A stretch of 64,000 bases of DNA from Actinospica robiniae DSM 44927 (GCF_000504285.1 NZ_KI632511.1:8724154-8788153), one strand, 5' to 3'; positions 25,310 through 34,018 are shown, counted from the stretch's first letter. A program made the numbers and translations. The notes: generated from the sequence alone by a model not told the origin.

Positions 25310-26053
25310 TCAGCGGCGGTCGCGGCCGAAGGCGGCCTGCGCGGTGGCCGCGGGCTCGCCGCCCGAAGGGTTCGCCGGGGCGCTGGTGAGCAGCGGGCGC
25401 AGCGGCGTCGTCTCCAGGCGCGCCACCGCGGTGTTCAGCGGGCGCCGGGCGAAGGTCCAGCCGACCAGCAGGATCACGATGCTCACGCTCGCGCCCGCGA
25501 TCACGTCGTGCGGGTAGTGCTGGCCGAGGTAGACCCGCGAGAAGCCCTCGAGGGCGGCGAGGACGACGGCGATCCCGCCGAGCCTGCGGCTGACGATCCA
25601 CAGCCCGACCGCGAGCGCGAAGGCGAAGATGGTGTGGTCGGAGGGGAACGAGTAGTCCGTGGGCCCGGGACACGCCTGGACCGTGGCCACGTGGATGGTC
25701 TGGCACGGCCGGCTCTCCTGGAAGACCTGTTTGAGCACCAGGCCGCAGCTGATCGACAGGGCCGTGCCGAGGCCCAGCCAGATCACCGCCGCCATCCTCG
25801 CCTGGTCCGCCCGGGCGCGCGCGGTCCAGGCGGCGTAGAGCGCCAGCAGGAGCAGCAGCCCGATCCCGGCGACGGTGTAGAACTCCATCGCGCTCTGCAG
25901 CCAGGGCGTGTGCTGGGCGAAGGAGGTGATGGAGCGGTACCAGTCCTCGTCGGCCGTGCTGGCCGACGCCGTGCCGGCCTGGGCGGCCAGACCGGCGTGG
26001 ACGATCGGGGAGGTCGGAACGGGGGCGGCGGATGCGGCGGGCACTATGGGCAT
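25310..26053 (-). CDS. PAP2-family membrane phosphatase
   Basis: About 247 residues with five to six membrane helices. The phosphatase signatures are KQVFQESRP (KxxxxxxRP), PSDHTIFAF (PSGH motif with Gly to Asp) and SRVYLGQHYPHD (SRxxxxxHxxxD). The active site faces outside. Family members dephosphorylate undecaprenyl pyrophosphate or phosphatidate, and the undecaprenyl role would fit a BlaI-controlled cell-wall response together with DedA. ATG at 26053 has AGAAGAGA upstream. First gene of a PAP2-BlaI operon. Confidence 0.85.
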   Translation of the reverse strand: MPIVPAASAAPVPTSPIVHAGLAAQAGTASASTADEDWYRSITSFAQHTPWLQSAMEFYTVAGIGLLLLLALYAAWTARARADQARMAAVIWLGLGTALSISCGLVLKQVFQESRPCQTIHVATVQACPGPTDYSFPSDHTIFAFALAVGLWIVSRRLGGIAVVLAALEGFSRVYLGQHYPHDVIAGASVSIVILLVGWTFARRPLNTAVARLETTPLRPLLTSAPANPSGGEPAATAQAAFGRDRR

Positions 26054-26123
26054 GCTGATCTCTTCTCGCGGTACGTCTCGTGCACTTCCCGGCCGGCCGG
26101 CGTGAGGGCGCGGCCCGCCACAT

Positions 26124-26137
26124 CTACAAAGATGTAG
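26124..26137. promoter_or_regulatory. BlaI-type operator upstream of PAP2
   Basis: CTACA-AAGA-TGTAG, perfect 5-bp arms with a 4-bp spacer, 71 bp before the PAP2 start. It carries the TACA/TGTA core of BlaI/MecI boxes and shares exact arms and spacing with the box at 26256-26269. Confidence 0.65.
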
Positions 26138-26255
26138 AAGTCGCGTCGAGTCTAGATCAGCCGGTGCGTCCGCGCGAACCGACGGTGGACAACGGGTGAA
26201 CCGCACGTTTGCCGGATCCGCCCGCGGGCTGCCCGAGCCTGCGGGCGGCTCGGTA

Positions 26256-26269
26256 CTACATTGTTGTAG
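26256..26269. promoter_or_regulatory. BlaI-type operator upstream of DedA
   Basis: CTACA-TTGT-TGTAG, the same arms and spacing as the PAP2 box, 38 bp before the DedA start codon. The two boxes are 132 bp apart in the divergent intergenic region, so both operons likely answer to the BlaI protein encoded nearby. Confidence 0.65.
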
Positions 26270-26306
26270 AAGCCCCCGCCCGAGCCGCGAAGGAGACCGG
26301 TCGCCG

Positions 26307-27041
26307 GTGAGCGCCCCCGCCCAACTGCCCGGATTCCTCGAGGCCCTCGCCCCGCTGCTCGACCGCTGGGGTTACGCCGCGGTCGCCTTCCTGCTGTTCG
26401 TGGAGGACTTCGGGGTCCCCGCGCCGGGCGAGACCGTGCTCATCGCCGCCTCGGTCTACGCCGGGGCCGGCCGGCTCAACATCTTCGCCGTCGGCTTGAT
26501 CGGCTTCGTCGCCGCGCTGCTGGGCGACAACGTCGGCTACCTGATCGGCCGCTTCGGCGGCCGCGCGCTGGTGCTGCGCTACGGCCGCTACGTCATGATC
26601 ACCGAGGAGCGCCTGGACAAGGCGCAGGACTTCTTCAACCGGCACGGCGGCAAGATCGTCACGGTGGCCCGGTTCATCGAGGGGCTGCGCCAGGCGAACG
26701 GGATCATCGCCGGGATCAGCGGCATGCACTGGCTGAAGTTCTTCGCCTACAACGCGCTCGGCGCCGCGCTCTGGGTGGCCACCTGGACTTCGGTCGGGTA
26801 CCTGGCCGGCGACCACATCGAGGCCATCTACCATGCGATCGGCCGATACTCGCTCTACATCCTGGCCGCCGCGGCCGTCGCCGTCGTGTTCTTCATCCTG
26901 CGGCGCAGGCGCAAACACGCGGCGGAACAGCACAAGGGCACTGACACGAACACTGACACGAACACTGACACGGACGCCGACGACGGATCAGCAGGCTCCG
27001 AAAAGACGTCGGAGCCCGAGCCCGGCGAGCCGGAGCGCTGA
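26307..27041 (+). CDS. DedA/SNARE-associated family membrane protein
   Basis: About 244 residues. The conserved DedA features are FVEDFGVPAPGETVLI, GDNVGYLIGRFGGR, RHGGKIVTVARFIEGLRQ and GISGMHWLKFFAYNALGA. Relatives act as undecaprenyl-phosphate or phospholipid flippases/scramblases in the cytoplasmic membrane. The C-terminal tail is cytoplasmic, basic then acidic, and includes a DTNTDTNTDTD stretch from 12-bp DNA repeats. GTG at 26307 is used, with AAGGAG upstream. It is divergent from PAP2-BlaI with matching operator boxes, so lipid-carrier recycling under cell-wall stress is a reasonable hypothesis. Confidence 0.85.
   Translation: MSAPAQLPGFLEALAPLLDRWGYAAVAFLLFVEDFGVPAPGETVLIAASVYAGAGRLNIFAVGLIGFVAALLGDNVGYLIGRFGGRALVLRYGRYVMITEERLDKAQDFFNRHGGKIVTVARFIEGLRQANGIIAGISGMHWLKFFAYNALGAALWVATWTSVGYLAGDHIEAIYHAIGRYSLYILAAAAVAVVFFILRRRRKHAAEQHKGTDTNTDTNTDTDADDGSAGSEKTSEPEPGEPER
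26939..26972. repeat. 12-bp tandem repeat in the DedA C-terminus
   Basis: CACTGACACGAA repeated almost three times, encoding the DTNTDTNTDTD tail. Coding-neutral expansion in multiples of three codons is possible. Confidence 0.85.
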
Positions 27042-28496
27042 TCAGGCCTCGACCTCGCTCCCGTCGCCGGCCCAGAGCGTGTGGAAGGTGCCGGGACGGT
27101 CGACCCGCTCGTAGGTGTGCGCGCCGAAGTTGTCGCGCAGGCCCTGGATGAGCGCGGCGGGCAGGCGCGGGCGGCGCAGCGCGTCGAGGTAGGCCAGGGA
27201 TGAGGAGAAGGTCGGCGTCGGCACGCCCGCGCGCACGGCCGTGGCGATCACCCGCCGCCAGCTCTCCGCGCCCGCCGCCACGGCGTCCGCGAAGTAGGGC
27301 GCCACCAGCAGGGACTCCAGCTTCGGGGAGTCGGCGTAGGCCTCGCGGATCCGGTCGAGGAAGCGCGCCCGGATGATGCAGCCACCGCGCCAGATCGTGG
27401 CCATCGCCCCGCGGTCGATGTCCCAGCCGTACTGCTCGCTGCCCGCCTGGATGTGGTCGAAGCCCTGCGCGTACGCGACGATCTTCGACGCGTACAGCGC
27501 GTTGCGGACGTCCTCGATGAACTGCTTGCGATCGCCCACCACACTGGCCGGGTCGGCGTCGGCGGCCCGGTCGCGGTAGACGCGCTGCGCGGCCTCGCGC
27601 TGGTCGGCGTGTCCGGACAGGGAGCGGGCGAAGGTCGCCTCGGCGATCCCGGTGATCGGGATGCCGAGGTCGAGCGCGCTCTGCACGGTCCAGCGGCCGG
27701 TGCCCTTCTGCTCGGCCCGGTCGGCCACGACGTCGATGAACGGCCCGCCGGTGGCGGCGTCGGTGTGCGCGAGCACGTCCGCGGTGATCTCGATCAGGAA
27801 GGACTCGAGCTCGCCGCCGTTCCACTCGCGGAAGATCTCGGCGATCTCGGCCGGGCTAGCGCCGAGCCCGGAACGCAGCAGGTCGTAGGACTCGGAGATC
27901 AGCTGCATGTCGGCGTATTCGATGCCGTTGTGCACCATCTTCACGAAGTGGCCGGCGCCGTCCGGGCCCACGTGCACGGCGCACGGCGTACCGTCCACCT
28001 GCGCGGCGATGGCCTCGAAGATCGGGCCGAGCGTGCGGTAGGCCTGCGCCGACCCGCCTGGCATGATGCTCGGCCCGTTCAGCGCCCCCTCCTCGCCGCC
28101 GGACACGCCGGTGCCGACGAAGTGCAGCTTCTTCGCCGCGAGGTCCTTCTCCCGCCGGATCGTGTCGGTGAAGTGGGTGTTGCCGCAGTCGATGACGATG
28201 TCGTCCGGATCGAGCAGGCCGACGAGCTGCTCGATCACCGCGTCGGTCGCCGAACCCGCCTTGACCATGACGATGACCGCGCGGGGGCGGGCGAGCGAGT
28301 CGACGAACTGCTCCATCGACTCGCTCGGGACGAAGTCGCCCTCGTCCCCGTGTTCGGCCATCAGGCTGCGGGTGCGCTCCACGCTGCGGTTGTGCAGCGC
28401 CACCCGGTAGCCGTGCCGGGCGAGATTGCGGGCCAGGTTGCGGCCCATCACGGACAGCCCGGTGACGCCGATCTGGGCCTTTGCCTGCTCGGTCAT
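27042..28496 (-). CDS. gndA: 6-phosphogluconate dehydrogenase (decarboxylating, NADP-dependent)
   Basis: 484 residues, the length of the long homodimeric type. N-terminal Rossmann segment IGVTGLSVMGRNLARN; substrate signature VGTGVSGGEEGALNGPSIM; catalytic Lys/Asn in FVKMVHNGIEYADMQ; C-terminal GCIIRARFLD and NFGAHTYER. It oxidises 6-phosphogluconate to ribulose 5-phosphate in the oxidative pentose phosphate pathway. Its stop codon is directly adjacent to the stop of the convergent DedA gene with no base between. Confidence 0.95.
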   Translation of the reverse strand: MTEQAKAQIGVTGLSVMGRNLARNLARHGYRVALHNRSVERTRSLMAEHGDEGDFVPSESMEQFVDSLARPRAVIVMVKAGSATDAVIEQLVGLLDPDDIVIDCGNTHFTDTIRREKDLAAKKLHFVGTGVSGGEEGALNGPSIMPGGSAQAYRTLGPIFEAIAAQVDGTPCAVHVGPDGAGHFVKMVHNGIEYADMQLISESYDLLRSGLGASPAEIAEIFREWNGGELESFLIEITADVLAHTDAATGGPFIDVVADRAEQKGTGRWTVQSALDLGIPITGIAEATFARSLSGHADQREAAQRVYRDRAADADPASVVGDRKQFIEDVRNALYASKIVAYAQGFDHIQAGSEQYGWDIDRGAMATIWRGGCIIRARFLDRIREAYADSPKLESLLVAPYFADAVAAGAESWRRVIATAVRAGVPTPTFSSSLAYLDALRRPRLPAALIQGLRDNFGAHTYERVDRPGTFHTLWAGDGSEVEA

Positions 28497-28686
28497 GTGT
28501 TGCCGCCTTACGGTCGAGCGCGGCCGTGCCACTGCTCGGCGCGGCCGGGCGCCGGTTCGGACCTTCCTATTGCCGCATTCGTCCCGAACACGCGCAACCG
28601 GTGCCGCCCGCCGTGGCGCCGCGCGGCACCGGGTGAGCAGAAGTGCCTCTGGGCAGGCAGCGCGCGGTTGGGTAGGTTGTGTCGTC

Positions 28687-29559
28687 ATGGCACTGCCCCC
28701 GCTCCGACTCGGCCTCATGTTCGACCGCTCCCGCGACCCGGCCGGCCTCCCGGCGTTCGCCGCCACCGCCGAACAGGCCGGCGCGCAGGACCTCTGGGTG
28801 GTCGAGGACCTCGGCTGGAACGGCGGCTTCACCGCAGCCACCGCCGCGCTCGCCGCCACCCGCACGTTGCGCGTGGGCCTGGGCATCGCGCCCGCGCCCT
28901 ACCGGAACCCGGCGCTGTACGCGATGGAGGCCGCGACCCTCGGCAGGCTCTACCCCGGCCGCTTCGTGGCCGGCCTCGGCCACGGCGTGACGGACTGGAT
29001 GGCCGACGTCGGCGCCAGCGCGGCCTCGCCGATGGCGCTGCTGGAGGAGACGGTGGTGGCCGTCAGGGCCCTGTTGCGCGGCGAACGCGTCAAAGCGGAC
29101 GGCCGCGAGGTGCGGCTGAACGACGTCGCGCTCGTGCACGTGCCGGACGTGCCTCCGCCCGTGTTCGCGGCCGCCGTCCGCCGCCGGACGCTGGAGCTGT
29201 CCGGCCGGGTGTCGCAGGGCACGGTGATCGCCGAAGGCCACGGGCCCGACGATCTGACGGCCATCCGCGGCCACCTGGCCGCAGGCGGCGCGGACGCGGA
29301 GCACGAGCTGGTCGTCTTCGCATTCGCCCGGATCGCCGACGACGACCGGGGATCCGAGCAGCTGGCCGAGATGCTCGCCGGCCAGGCGGCATGGCTCGGG
29401 CGCCCCGCCGAGCAGCTGTTCGCCGTCTCCGGTTCGGCTGCCTCGGCCGCCGAGCAGATCCGCAGCCTCGAGGAACACGGTGCGACGACGGTGGTGCTCC
29501 GGTTCGCGGGCGACAATCCGCTGGAGCAGTGGGCTCAGGTGCGCGCGGAGCTCGGCTGA
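28687..29559 (+). CDS. LLM-class flavin-dependent oxidoreductase (luciferase-like)
   Basis: 290 residues of the bacterial luciferase-like TIM-barrel superfamily. Seen: LRLGLMFDRS at the N-terminus, DLWVVEDLGWNGGF, GLGIAPAPYRNPALYAMEAATL, and GRFVAGLGHGVTDWM, typical of F420- or FMN-dependent members. Actinomycetes use many F420 enzymes of this type; the cofactor cannot be decided from sequence alone. ATG at 28687 chosen, since the longer frame covers the gnd promoter region. Confidence 0.85.
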   Translation: MALPPLRLGLMFDRSRDPAGLPAFAATAEQAGAQDLWVVEDLGWNGGFTAATAALAATRTLRVGLGIAPAPYRNPALYAMEAATLGRLYPGRFVAGLGHGVTDWMADVGASAASPMALLEETVVAVRALLRGERVKADGREVRLNDVALVHVPDVPPPVFAAAVRRRTLELSGRVSQGTVIAEGHGPDDLTAIRGHLAAGGADAEHELVVFAFARIADDDRGSEQLAEMLAGQAAWLGRPAEQLFAVSGSAASAAEQIRSLEEHGATTVVLRFAGDNPLEQWAQVRAELG

Positions 29560-29569
29560 GCCAGCGACA

Positions 29570-29589
29570 CCAGTGAACGGTTACACTGG
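29570..29589. promoter_or_regulatory. operator/promoter of the CGNR gene (CCAGTG-N8-CACTGG)
   Basis: Perfect 6-bp arms, 8-bp spacer, containing a TACACT -10 element (29582-29587) just 6 bases before the ATG, so the transcript would be leaderless. The core AGTGAAC..T.ACAC.GG.GTC recurs upstream of the epoxide hydrolase gene at about 31354-31375. Confidence 0.5.
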
Positions 29590-29593
29590 CGTC

Positions 29594-30304
29594 ATGGCAG
29601 GTGAGAGTGCGCAGGTCGAGGCGGACACGGAGCTGCTTGCCGGCTTCCTCAACACTCTCGACCAGCGCAGCTTCAGCCGACGCGGTCAGCGCTTCGAGCC
29701 GCACGACGAGCTCGACTCTCCGGCCGCGCTCGGCCGCTGGCTCACGGGGCAGGGCCTCGTCGCGCAGCCGCGGGCCACGGCGGCGGACCTCGCCGACGCG
29801 CTCGCTCTGCGCGCCGGCCTGCGCGAGAACCTGCGAGCGGCGCTGGAGGAGGGCCTGAGCGCGGATCCCGCCGCCGCTGCCGACCCGGCCGAGGCGACCG
29901 GCCTCGGCTATCCGCTGCGCCTGGCGGCGGATCCGTCCGGCGAGCTGTCCCTGGTCTGCACCCCGCCGCGATCGGGCGAAGCGAGTCAGGCGCTTGCGAC
30001 GCTCGTCGCCGCGGTGGCGACGGCCGCGATCCGAGGCGGCTGGCGCCGGGTGCGGCTGTGCGCCGCGCCGGAATGCCGGTGGGCCTTCGTCGACACCTCC
30101 CGCCGGGGCGACCGGCGCTGGTGCTCCGCCGCTTCCTGCGGCAACCGCCATAAGACCGCTGATTACCGGGCCCGCGGCCGGACCGGATCGTCCGGCGTCA
30201 GTCCCGCAGCGGACGGAAGAAGTCACGCAGCTCGCGGGCCAGCAGCTCCGGCTCCTCGAGCGCCGGGAAGTGCCCGCCGCCCGACTGGTCCGTCCACCGG
30301 GTGA
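29594..30304 (+). CDS. CGNR zinc-finger protein (ABATE domain), putative regulator
   Basis: 236 residues. An N-terminal helical ABATE-type domain (about 10-150; LLAGFLNTLDQRSF, ADALALRAGLRENL) is followed by a CGNR zinc finger: LCAAPECRWAFVD, WCSAASCGNRHK. Such proteins are thought to be transcriptional regulators. After the finger the frame continues for about 45 residues, of which about 35 are read antisense through the end of the convergent epoxide hydrolase gene (107-bp overlap). That tail is probably not functional. A palindromic operator at its start suggests autoregulation. Confidence 0.75.
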   Translation: MAGESAQVEADTELLAGFLNTLDQRSFSRRGQRFEPHDELDSPAALGRWLTGQGLVAQPRATAADLADALALRAGLRENLRAALEEGLSADPAAAADPAEATGLGYPLRLAADPSGELSLVCTPPRSGEASQALATLVAAVATAAIRGGWRRVRLCAAPECRWAFVDTSRRGDRRWCSAASCGNRHKTADYRARGRTGSSGVSPAADGRSHAARGPAAPAPRAPGSARRPTGPSTG

Positions 30305-31352
30305 CGTTGAAGTGGCGCTCCGCCAGATCCCGCGGCGGCTGCGGCATCGGGGCGAACTCGTGCCCGAAGACGGTGAAGCCGGTCGGGACGTCGTTGCGCT
30401 CGGCCGGATCGAGCGGCCGCGCGTGCTCGCGATACTCGTGGTAGAGCCGGATCGAGGACGCCGCGGTCCCGGTGGCCCAATAGATCGTCAGCAAGGTGAG
30501 CAGGTAGCCGAACGGCAGCCGCGCCTCGGGGTCGCCCCCGCCGTCGGTCCAGGCCCGGTACTTCTCGCCGATCCAGGAGGCGAGACCGGCCGGCGAGTCG
30601 TTGAGTGCCACGCCGAGCGTCTGCGGCCTGGTGGCATGCACGCGGGCGTAGGCGCCCTCGGCGTCGTCCCAGCGCGCTGTCTCCTCCGCATACCGCTCTT
30701 CGGCCGCGGTCCAGGACCGTTCGGGCAGGGGGAGTGCGGCGGCGCTCAGGTGAATCCCGGCGAGAGCGTCAGGGTGCTGCCGCGCCAGGCGCGCGGTGAC
30801 TCCTGCGCCGATGTCGGTGCCGTGGGCCCCGAACCGCCGGTGGCCTAGGACGTCGCGCATCAGTCGCGCCCAGAGATCGGCGATGACCGGATGGGCGACG
30901 CCGGGCGCGGCGGGCCGGTCCGAGAAGCCGAAGCCGGGCAGCGAGGGCGCGACCACGGTGAAGGCGTCCGACGGGTCCGCTCCGTGTGCGCCGGGATCGG
31001 TGAGCAGCGGGAGCAGCTCCTGATACTCGGTGAAGGCGCTGGGCCAGCCGTGTGTGAGCAGCAGCGGCAGCGGGCGCGGGCCGTTGCCGGGCTGGTGGAC
31101 GAAGTGGATCCGCAGCCCGTCCAGCTCCGTGCGGAACATCGGCAGCCGGTTGAGCGACTGCTCCGCCGCGCGCCAGTCGAAGTGGGCCCAGGTCTCGAGC
31201 AATCCGCTCAGCCAGCCGACGTCCGTGCCCGCCGACCACGGGGCCTCCGAGGTCTGGTCGGGCAATCGCGCGTGCACGATCCGGGTGCGCAGATCGTCGA
31301 GGACCGCCTCGTCGACGGCGATGGCGAAGGGCTCCGCGGTTTCATTCGACAC
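30198..31352 (-). CDS. epoxide hydrolase (alpha/beta hydrolase with EHN domain)
   Basis: 384 residues. The N-terminal EHN domain (PFAIAVDEAVLDDLRTRI, ending near FDWRAAEQSLNRLPMF) precedes an alpha/beta-hydrolase core. HGWP is the oxyanion motif, GAHGTDIGAGVTARLA holds the nucleophilic Asp, and GGHFPALEEPELLA carries the catalytic His. It opens epoxides to vicinal diols. The GTG start has a TAGGGT -10 only 7 bases upstream, so it is probably leaderless. A motif shared with the CGNR gene's promoter overlaps this -10, so that protein may control this enzyme. Confidence 0.88.
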   Translation of the reverse strand: MSNETAEPFAIAVDEAVLDDLRTRIVHARLPDQTSEAPWSAGTDVGWLSGLLETWAHFDWRAAEQSLNRLPMFRTELDGLRIHFVHQPGNGPRPLPLLLTHGWPSAFTEYQELLPLLTDPGAHGADPSDAFTVVAPSLPGFGFSDRPAAPGVAHPVIADLWARLMRDVLGHRRFGAHGTDIGAGVTARLARQHPDALAGIHLSAAALPLPERSWTAAEERYAEETARWDDAEGAYARVHATRPQTLGVALNDSPAGLASWIGEKYRAWTDGGGDPEARLPFGYLLTLLTIYWATGTAASSIRLYHEYREHARPLDPAERNDVPTGFTVFGHEFAPMPQPPRDLAERHFNVTRWTDQSGGGHFPALEEPELLARELRDFFRPLRD

Positions 31353-31353
31353 G

Positions 31354-31375
31354 AGTGAACCCTAACACCGGTGTC
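31354..31375. promoter_or_regulatory. promoter/operator of the epoxide hydrolase gene
   Basis: AGTGAACCCTAACACCGGTG matches the CGNR-gene operator at all but about five of 22 positions. It contains TAGGGT (minus strand, 31359-31364) as -10, and the palindrome ACACCGGTGT lies at its right edge (31366-31375). Confidence 0.45.
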
Positions 31376-31460
31376 GAGTGTCGCGGCCGACGACGCTGTT
31401 CAGGTCGCGCCGCGGCGTCCCGACGGGCGGGTCGGCGCCCGGTCGGGCAGGGTTTGAGCC

Positions 31461-31766
31461 ATGACCAACGACGCGGACCGCCTGCTCGCCACGGCTCGGC
31501 AGGCCCTGCAGGACGCCGGGCTCGCCGGAAACCAGCAGGTCGTGCTGGATCGGCGGGTCCGTGACGGCTACGAGAAGGCGCTGCTCTCGATCCAGCCCGC
31601 CGGCAGCCCGGACGCCGACCTGGCGCGCAACGTGCTGTCCGCGCTCGGGGGCCGCCGGCTGCGGCTGAGCCCGTTCGACGAGACCGACCCCGGCGAGATG
31701 TTCGAAGGCCTGGCGCGCGGCGGCTTCTTCGAGATCCTCAAGATGCCCGCGAGCCGCGCCAAGTGA
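31461..31766 (+). CDS. hypothetical protein
   Basis: 101 residues, no family recognised. It is mainly helical with a basic start (DRLLATARQALQDAGLAG), a central QQVVLDRRVRDGYEKALLSI, and ends FEILKMPASRAK. No signal peptide or membrane helix. The ATG follows GCAGGG; coding is supported by strong third-position G+C bias and a compact gap to the next gene. Function unknown. Confidence 0.5.
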   Translation: MTNDADRLLATARQALQDAGLAGNQQVVLDRRVRDGYEKALLSIQPAGSPDADLARNVLSALGGRRLRLSPFDETDPGEMFEGLARGGFFEILKMPASRAK

Positions 31767-31930
31767 CGTGGCGCCAGGCGCGGCGCCGGGCGCGGTGGTG
31801 GGGCTCGCGCAGGCGGCGGACGCTCGTCCGGACGACCCGACGTGCCGGCCCGGGCGGGCCGACCTAGCGTGGGGCGCAGCGGCGATGCCGGACCGGACCG
31901 GCCGTCCGATGCGCCGTCCAGGAGGCCGCG

Positions 31931-32242
31931 GTGTTCCAGATCGTCTGGATCGTGATCGTCGGACTGGTCCTCGGCGTGCTCGCCAAGCTGATCCTGCCGG
32001 GTAAACAAGCGATCCCGATCTGGATGACCATCCTGCTGGGCATCCTCGGCGCCTGGCTCGGCGACGGCGTGGCCGGCTGGATCGGCGTGCGCAACACCAA
32101 CGGCATCGACTGGATCCGGCACGCGCTCCAGCTGGCCTTCTCCGTCGCCTTGGTCGCGCTGGTGGCGCCGCTGTGGGTGAAGGGCCGTTCCGGGCCGCAC
32201 GGGGGATCGGGCCGGCCGCCGACGAACGCCGGCTGGCGCTAG
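31931..32242 (+). CDS. GlsB/YeaQ/YmgE-family small membrane protein
   Basis: 103 residues. The first helix with VGLVLGVLAKLILPGKQ, then a second helix TILLGILGAWLGDGVAG, is the transglycosylase-associated/GlsB pattern, followed here by an extra third helix and a basic Gly-rich tail. Members are stress-induced inner-membrane proteins of unknown mechanism. GTG start with GGAGG upstream. The gene is slightly longer than the usual 80-90 residues because of the C-terminal extension. Confidence 0.8.
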   Translation: MFQIVWIVIVGLVLGVLAKLILPGKQAIPIWMTILLGILGAWLGDGVAGWIGVRNTNGIDWIRHALQLAFSVALVALVAPLWVKGRSGPHGGSGRPPTNAGWR

Positions 32243-32341
32243 CGCCAACCGGCGCGGTCCGGGCCGGGACCCGGACCGCGTTGTGACGATTGATCAGGTA
32301 GACGACCCGTCAGGTGGACGACCCGTCAGGCAGCCGACCCG

Positions 32342-34018
32342 TCAGGAGGCGGCACAGGACACCACGGTCATGCCCTGTCCGGTGCCGGTGCCCTGGAAGC
32401 CGAAGTTGGTCGTCTGACCGGCCCCCAGGCTGCCGTCGTAGCTGACGTTCGCGAACCGGGTCGGGCCGGTCCCGCTGGCCGTGGCGTTCCAGGTGCTGGT
32501 CACCGCGGCTCCGGTGGGCAGGCTCATGCTGACCGTCCACCCGTGGATGGCCGCGCCGCCGGCGGTGACGTTGACGCTGGCCGTGAAGCCACCCGACCAC
32601 TGGTTCACCGTGACCGCCGCCGTGCAGCCGGTGGGCGGCGTGCTCGGCGGCGGCTGGGAACCCGTCGACGGACTCGGCGTCGGACTGCTCGAGGGGCTGC
32701 TCGAAGTGGGACCGGTCGAAGGGCTGCTCGAGGTGGGCGGCCCGCTCGTCAAGGTCGGCGTGGTCCAATTCCGCCACTGCGCCAGGTTCCCCGACTTCAG
32801 GCTGGAGACGTGGAACGTGCCCGGGCCGGTGCCCGAGTTCAGCAGGAACGCCTTGATGCTCTGCTGGAGCGGCGCCTTCCACTCCGGCCGCACGGCGCAG
32901 TGCGTGCCGTCCTGCACGTCGGACCAGTAGCTGATGTTCGACGAAGCGCCGAGCGCGTTGTAGATCTCCCGCGCGCCCAAGGCCGCAACACTGCCCGAGG
33001 TCGTGGCCAGCCAGTCGATGTGCGGGTTCTCCATCACGAACAACCCGCGCGGCGCGACCAGGCCGAGGATCTCGTGCGTGTCGATGGGAAGCATGTTCGG
33101 GTTGCCGGTGAACGCGCTGAAGGCGTCGCCGACCCAGGGCTGCTCGTTGTACGCCTCGTCCAGCGGCTGCGCGCCGCTCTCGCCGGGGACCCCGCGGAAG
33201 ATCGGCGCGCCGTCCGTGCCCGACTCGACCGGCATGGTCAACGCGACCCGCTGGTCGAACGCGCCGGCCACCAGCGCGCCCTTGCCGTAGCGCGAGCAGC
33301 CGGTGACGCCCACCGAACTGGCCAGGACGGAGCCGCCGGACTGGTTGATGACGTCGATGATGCGGCTGACGCCCCAGGCCCACGCCATCAGCAGGCCGGT
33401 GCTGTCGGAGGAGCCGTAGAGGGTGTAGTAAGCGCCCTGCTTGTCGCTGCGTGGGGTGCCCTCGGCGCCGACGTTGAGCGGGTTGTAGTTGATGACGGCC
33501 GCGCCGGAGGCGAGGATCGTCGCGGTGTCCACGCCGGTCCCGCCGTAGACGATGACGGCGGGGAAGGGCCCTGATCCGGTGCTCGGCAGCGTCACACCCG
33601 CGGAGAAGCTGACGCTGTGCCCGTTGTCCGTCACGTTGACGGTGACGTTGCTGCCGCTGACGGTACCGCTGACGGAGGCGGGCTTGGCGCCCTTCTGTCC
33701 GTACACGTACTTCTCCGCCAGCTGCAGGATCTCCTCGCGCCGGCAGGTCCAGTCCGACACCGAGGTGATGCGGGTCCCGTTGAGGCTGGTGAAGGGGTCG
33801 GGCAGGCTCGCGTTGGAGGTGAGGCTGCCGGGCAGGCTGACCGCGCAGCCCGCGCCGGAGTCCTCGACGGTGCTGGTGAGCGCCGCGGCGGAGGCGGCGG
33901 GCGCGGCGGCCTGGTCGCCGGTCCGCGCCGCGACCGTCTCCGCGCCCGCGGCCAGCAGCGCCGCCACGGCGAGCGCGACCACCGTCGAGCGAAACTTGCG
34001 GCGGTCCGATCTGATCAT
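32342..34018 (-). CDS. secreted glucuronoyl esterase-like CE15 with CBM2
   Basis: 558 residues. Signal peptide (RSDRRKFRSTVVALAVAALLAAG, cut near residue 33; shown over two stretches). The CE15 catalytic core has nucleophile Ser in GVTGCSRYGKGAL, acidic residue in MPVESGTDGAP and His in QDGTHCAVRPEW. A Ser/Thr/Pro linker follows, then a C-terminal family 2 cellulose-binding module (GCTAAVTVNQWSGGF to GMTVVSC, with the flanking Cys pair). CE15 enzymes cleave ester bonds between lignin and glucuronoxylan. ATG at 34018 has GGAAGGAAAG upstream. The 5' region has several GAAA/TTTC palindromes, suggesting sugar-responsive repression. Confidence 0.85.
   Translation of the reverse strand: MIRSDRRKFRSTVVALAVAALLAAGAETVAARTGDQAAAPAASAAALTSTVEDSGAGCAVSLPGSLTSNASLPDPFTSLNGTRITSVSDWTCRREEILQLAEKYVYGQKGAKPASVSGTVSGSNVTVNVTDNGHSVSFSAGVTLPSTGSGPFPAVIVYGGTGVDTATILASGAAVINYNPLNVGAEGTPRSDKQGAYYTLYGSSDSTGLLMAWAWGVSRIIDVINQSGGSVLASSVGVTGCSRYGKGALVAGAFDQRVALTMPVESGTDGAPIFRGVPGESGAQPLDEAYNEQPWVGDAFSAFTGNPNMLPIDTHEILGLVAPRGLFVMENPHIDWLATTSGSVAALGAREIYNALGASSNISYWSDVQDGTHCAVRPEWKAPLQQSIKAFLLNSGTGPGTFHVSSLKSGNLAQWRNWTTPTLTSGPPTSSSPSTGPTSSSPSSSPTPSPSTGSQPPPSTPPTGCTAAVTVNQWSGGFTASVNVTAGGAAIHGWTVSMSLPTGAAVTSTWNATASGTGPTRFANVSYDGSLGAGQTTNFGFQGTGTGQGMTVVSCAAS

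Noticed and set aside
30200-30304. C-terminal 35 residues of the CGNR protein as a functional domain
   Set aside because: They are antisense to the epoxide hydrolase end, Arg/Pro/Ala-rich, and beyond the zinc finger where relatives stop.
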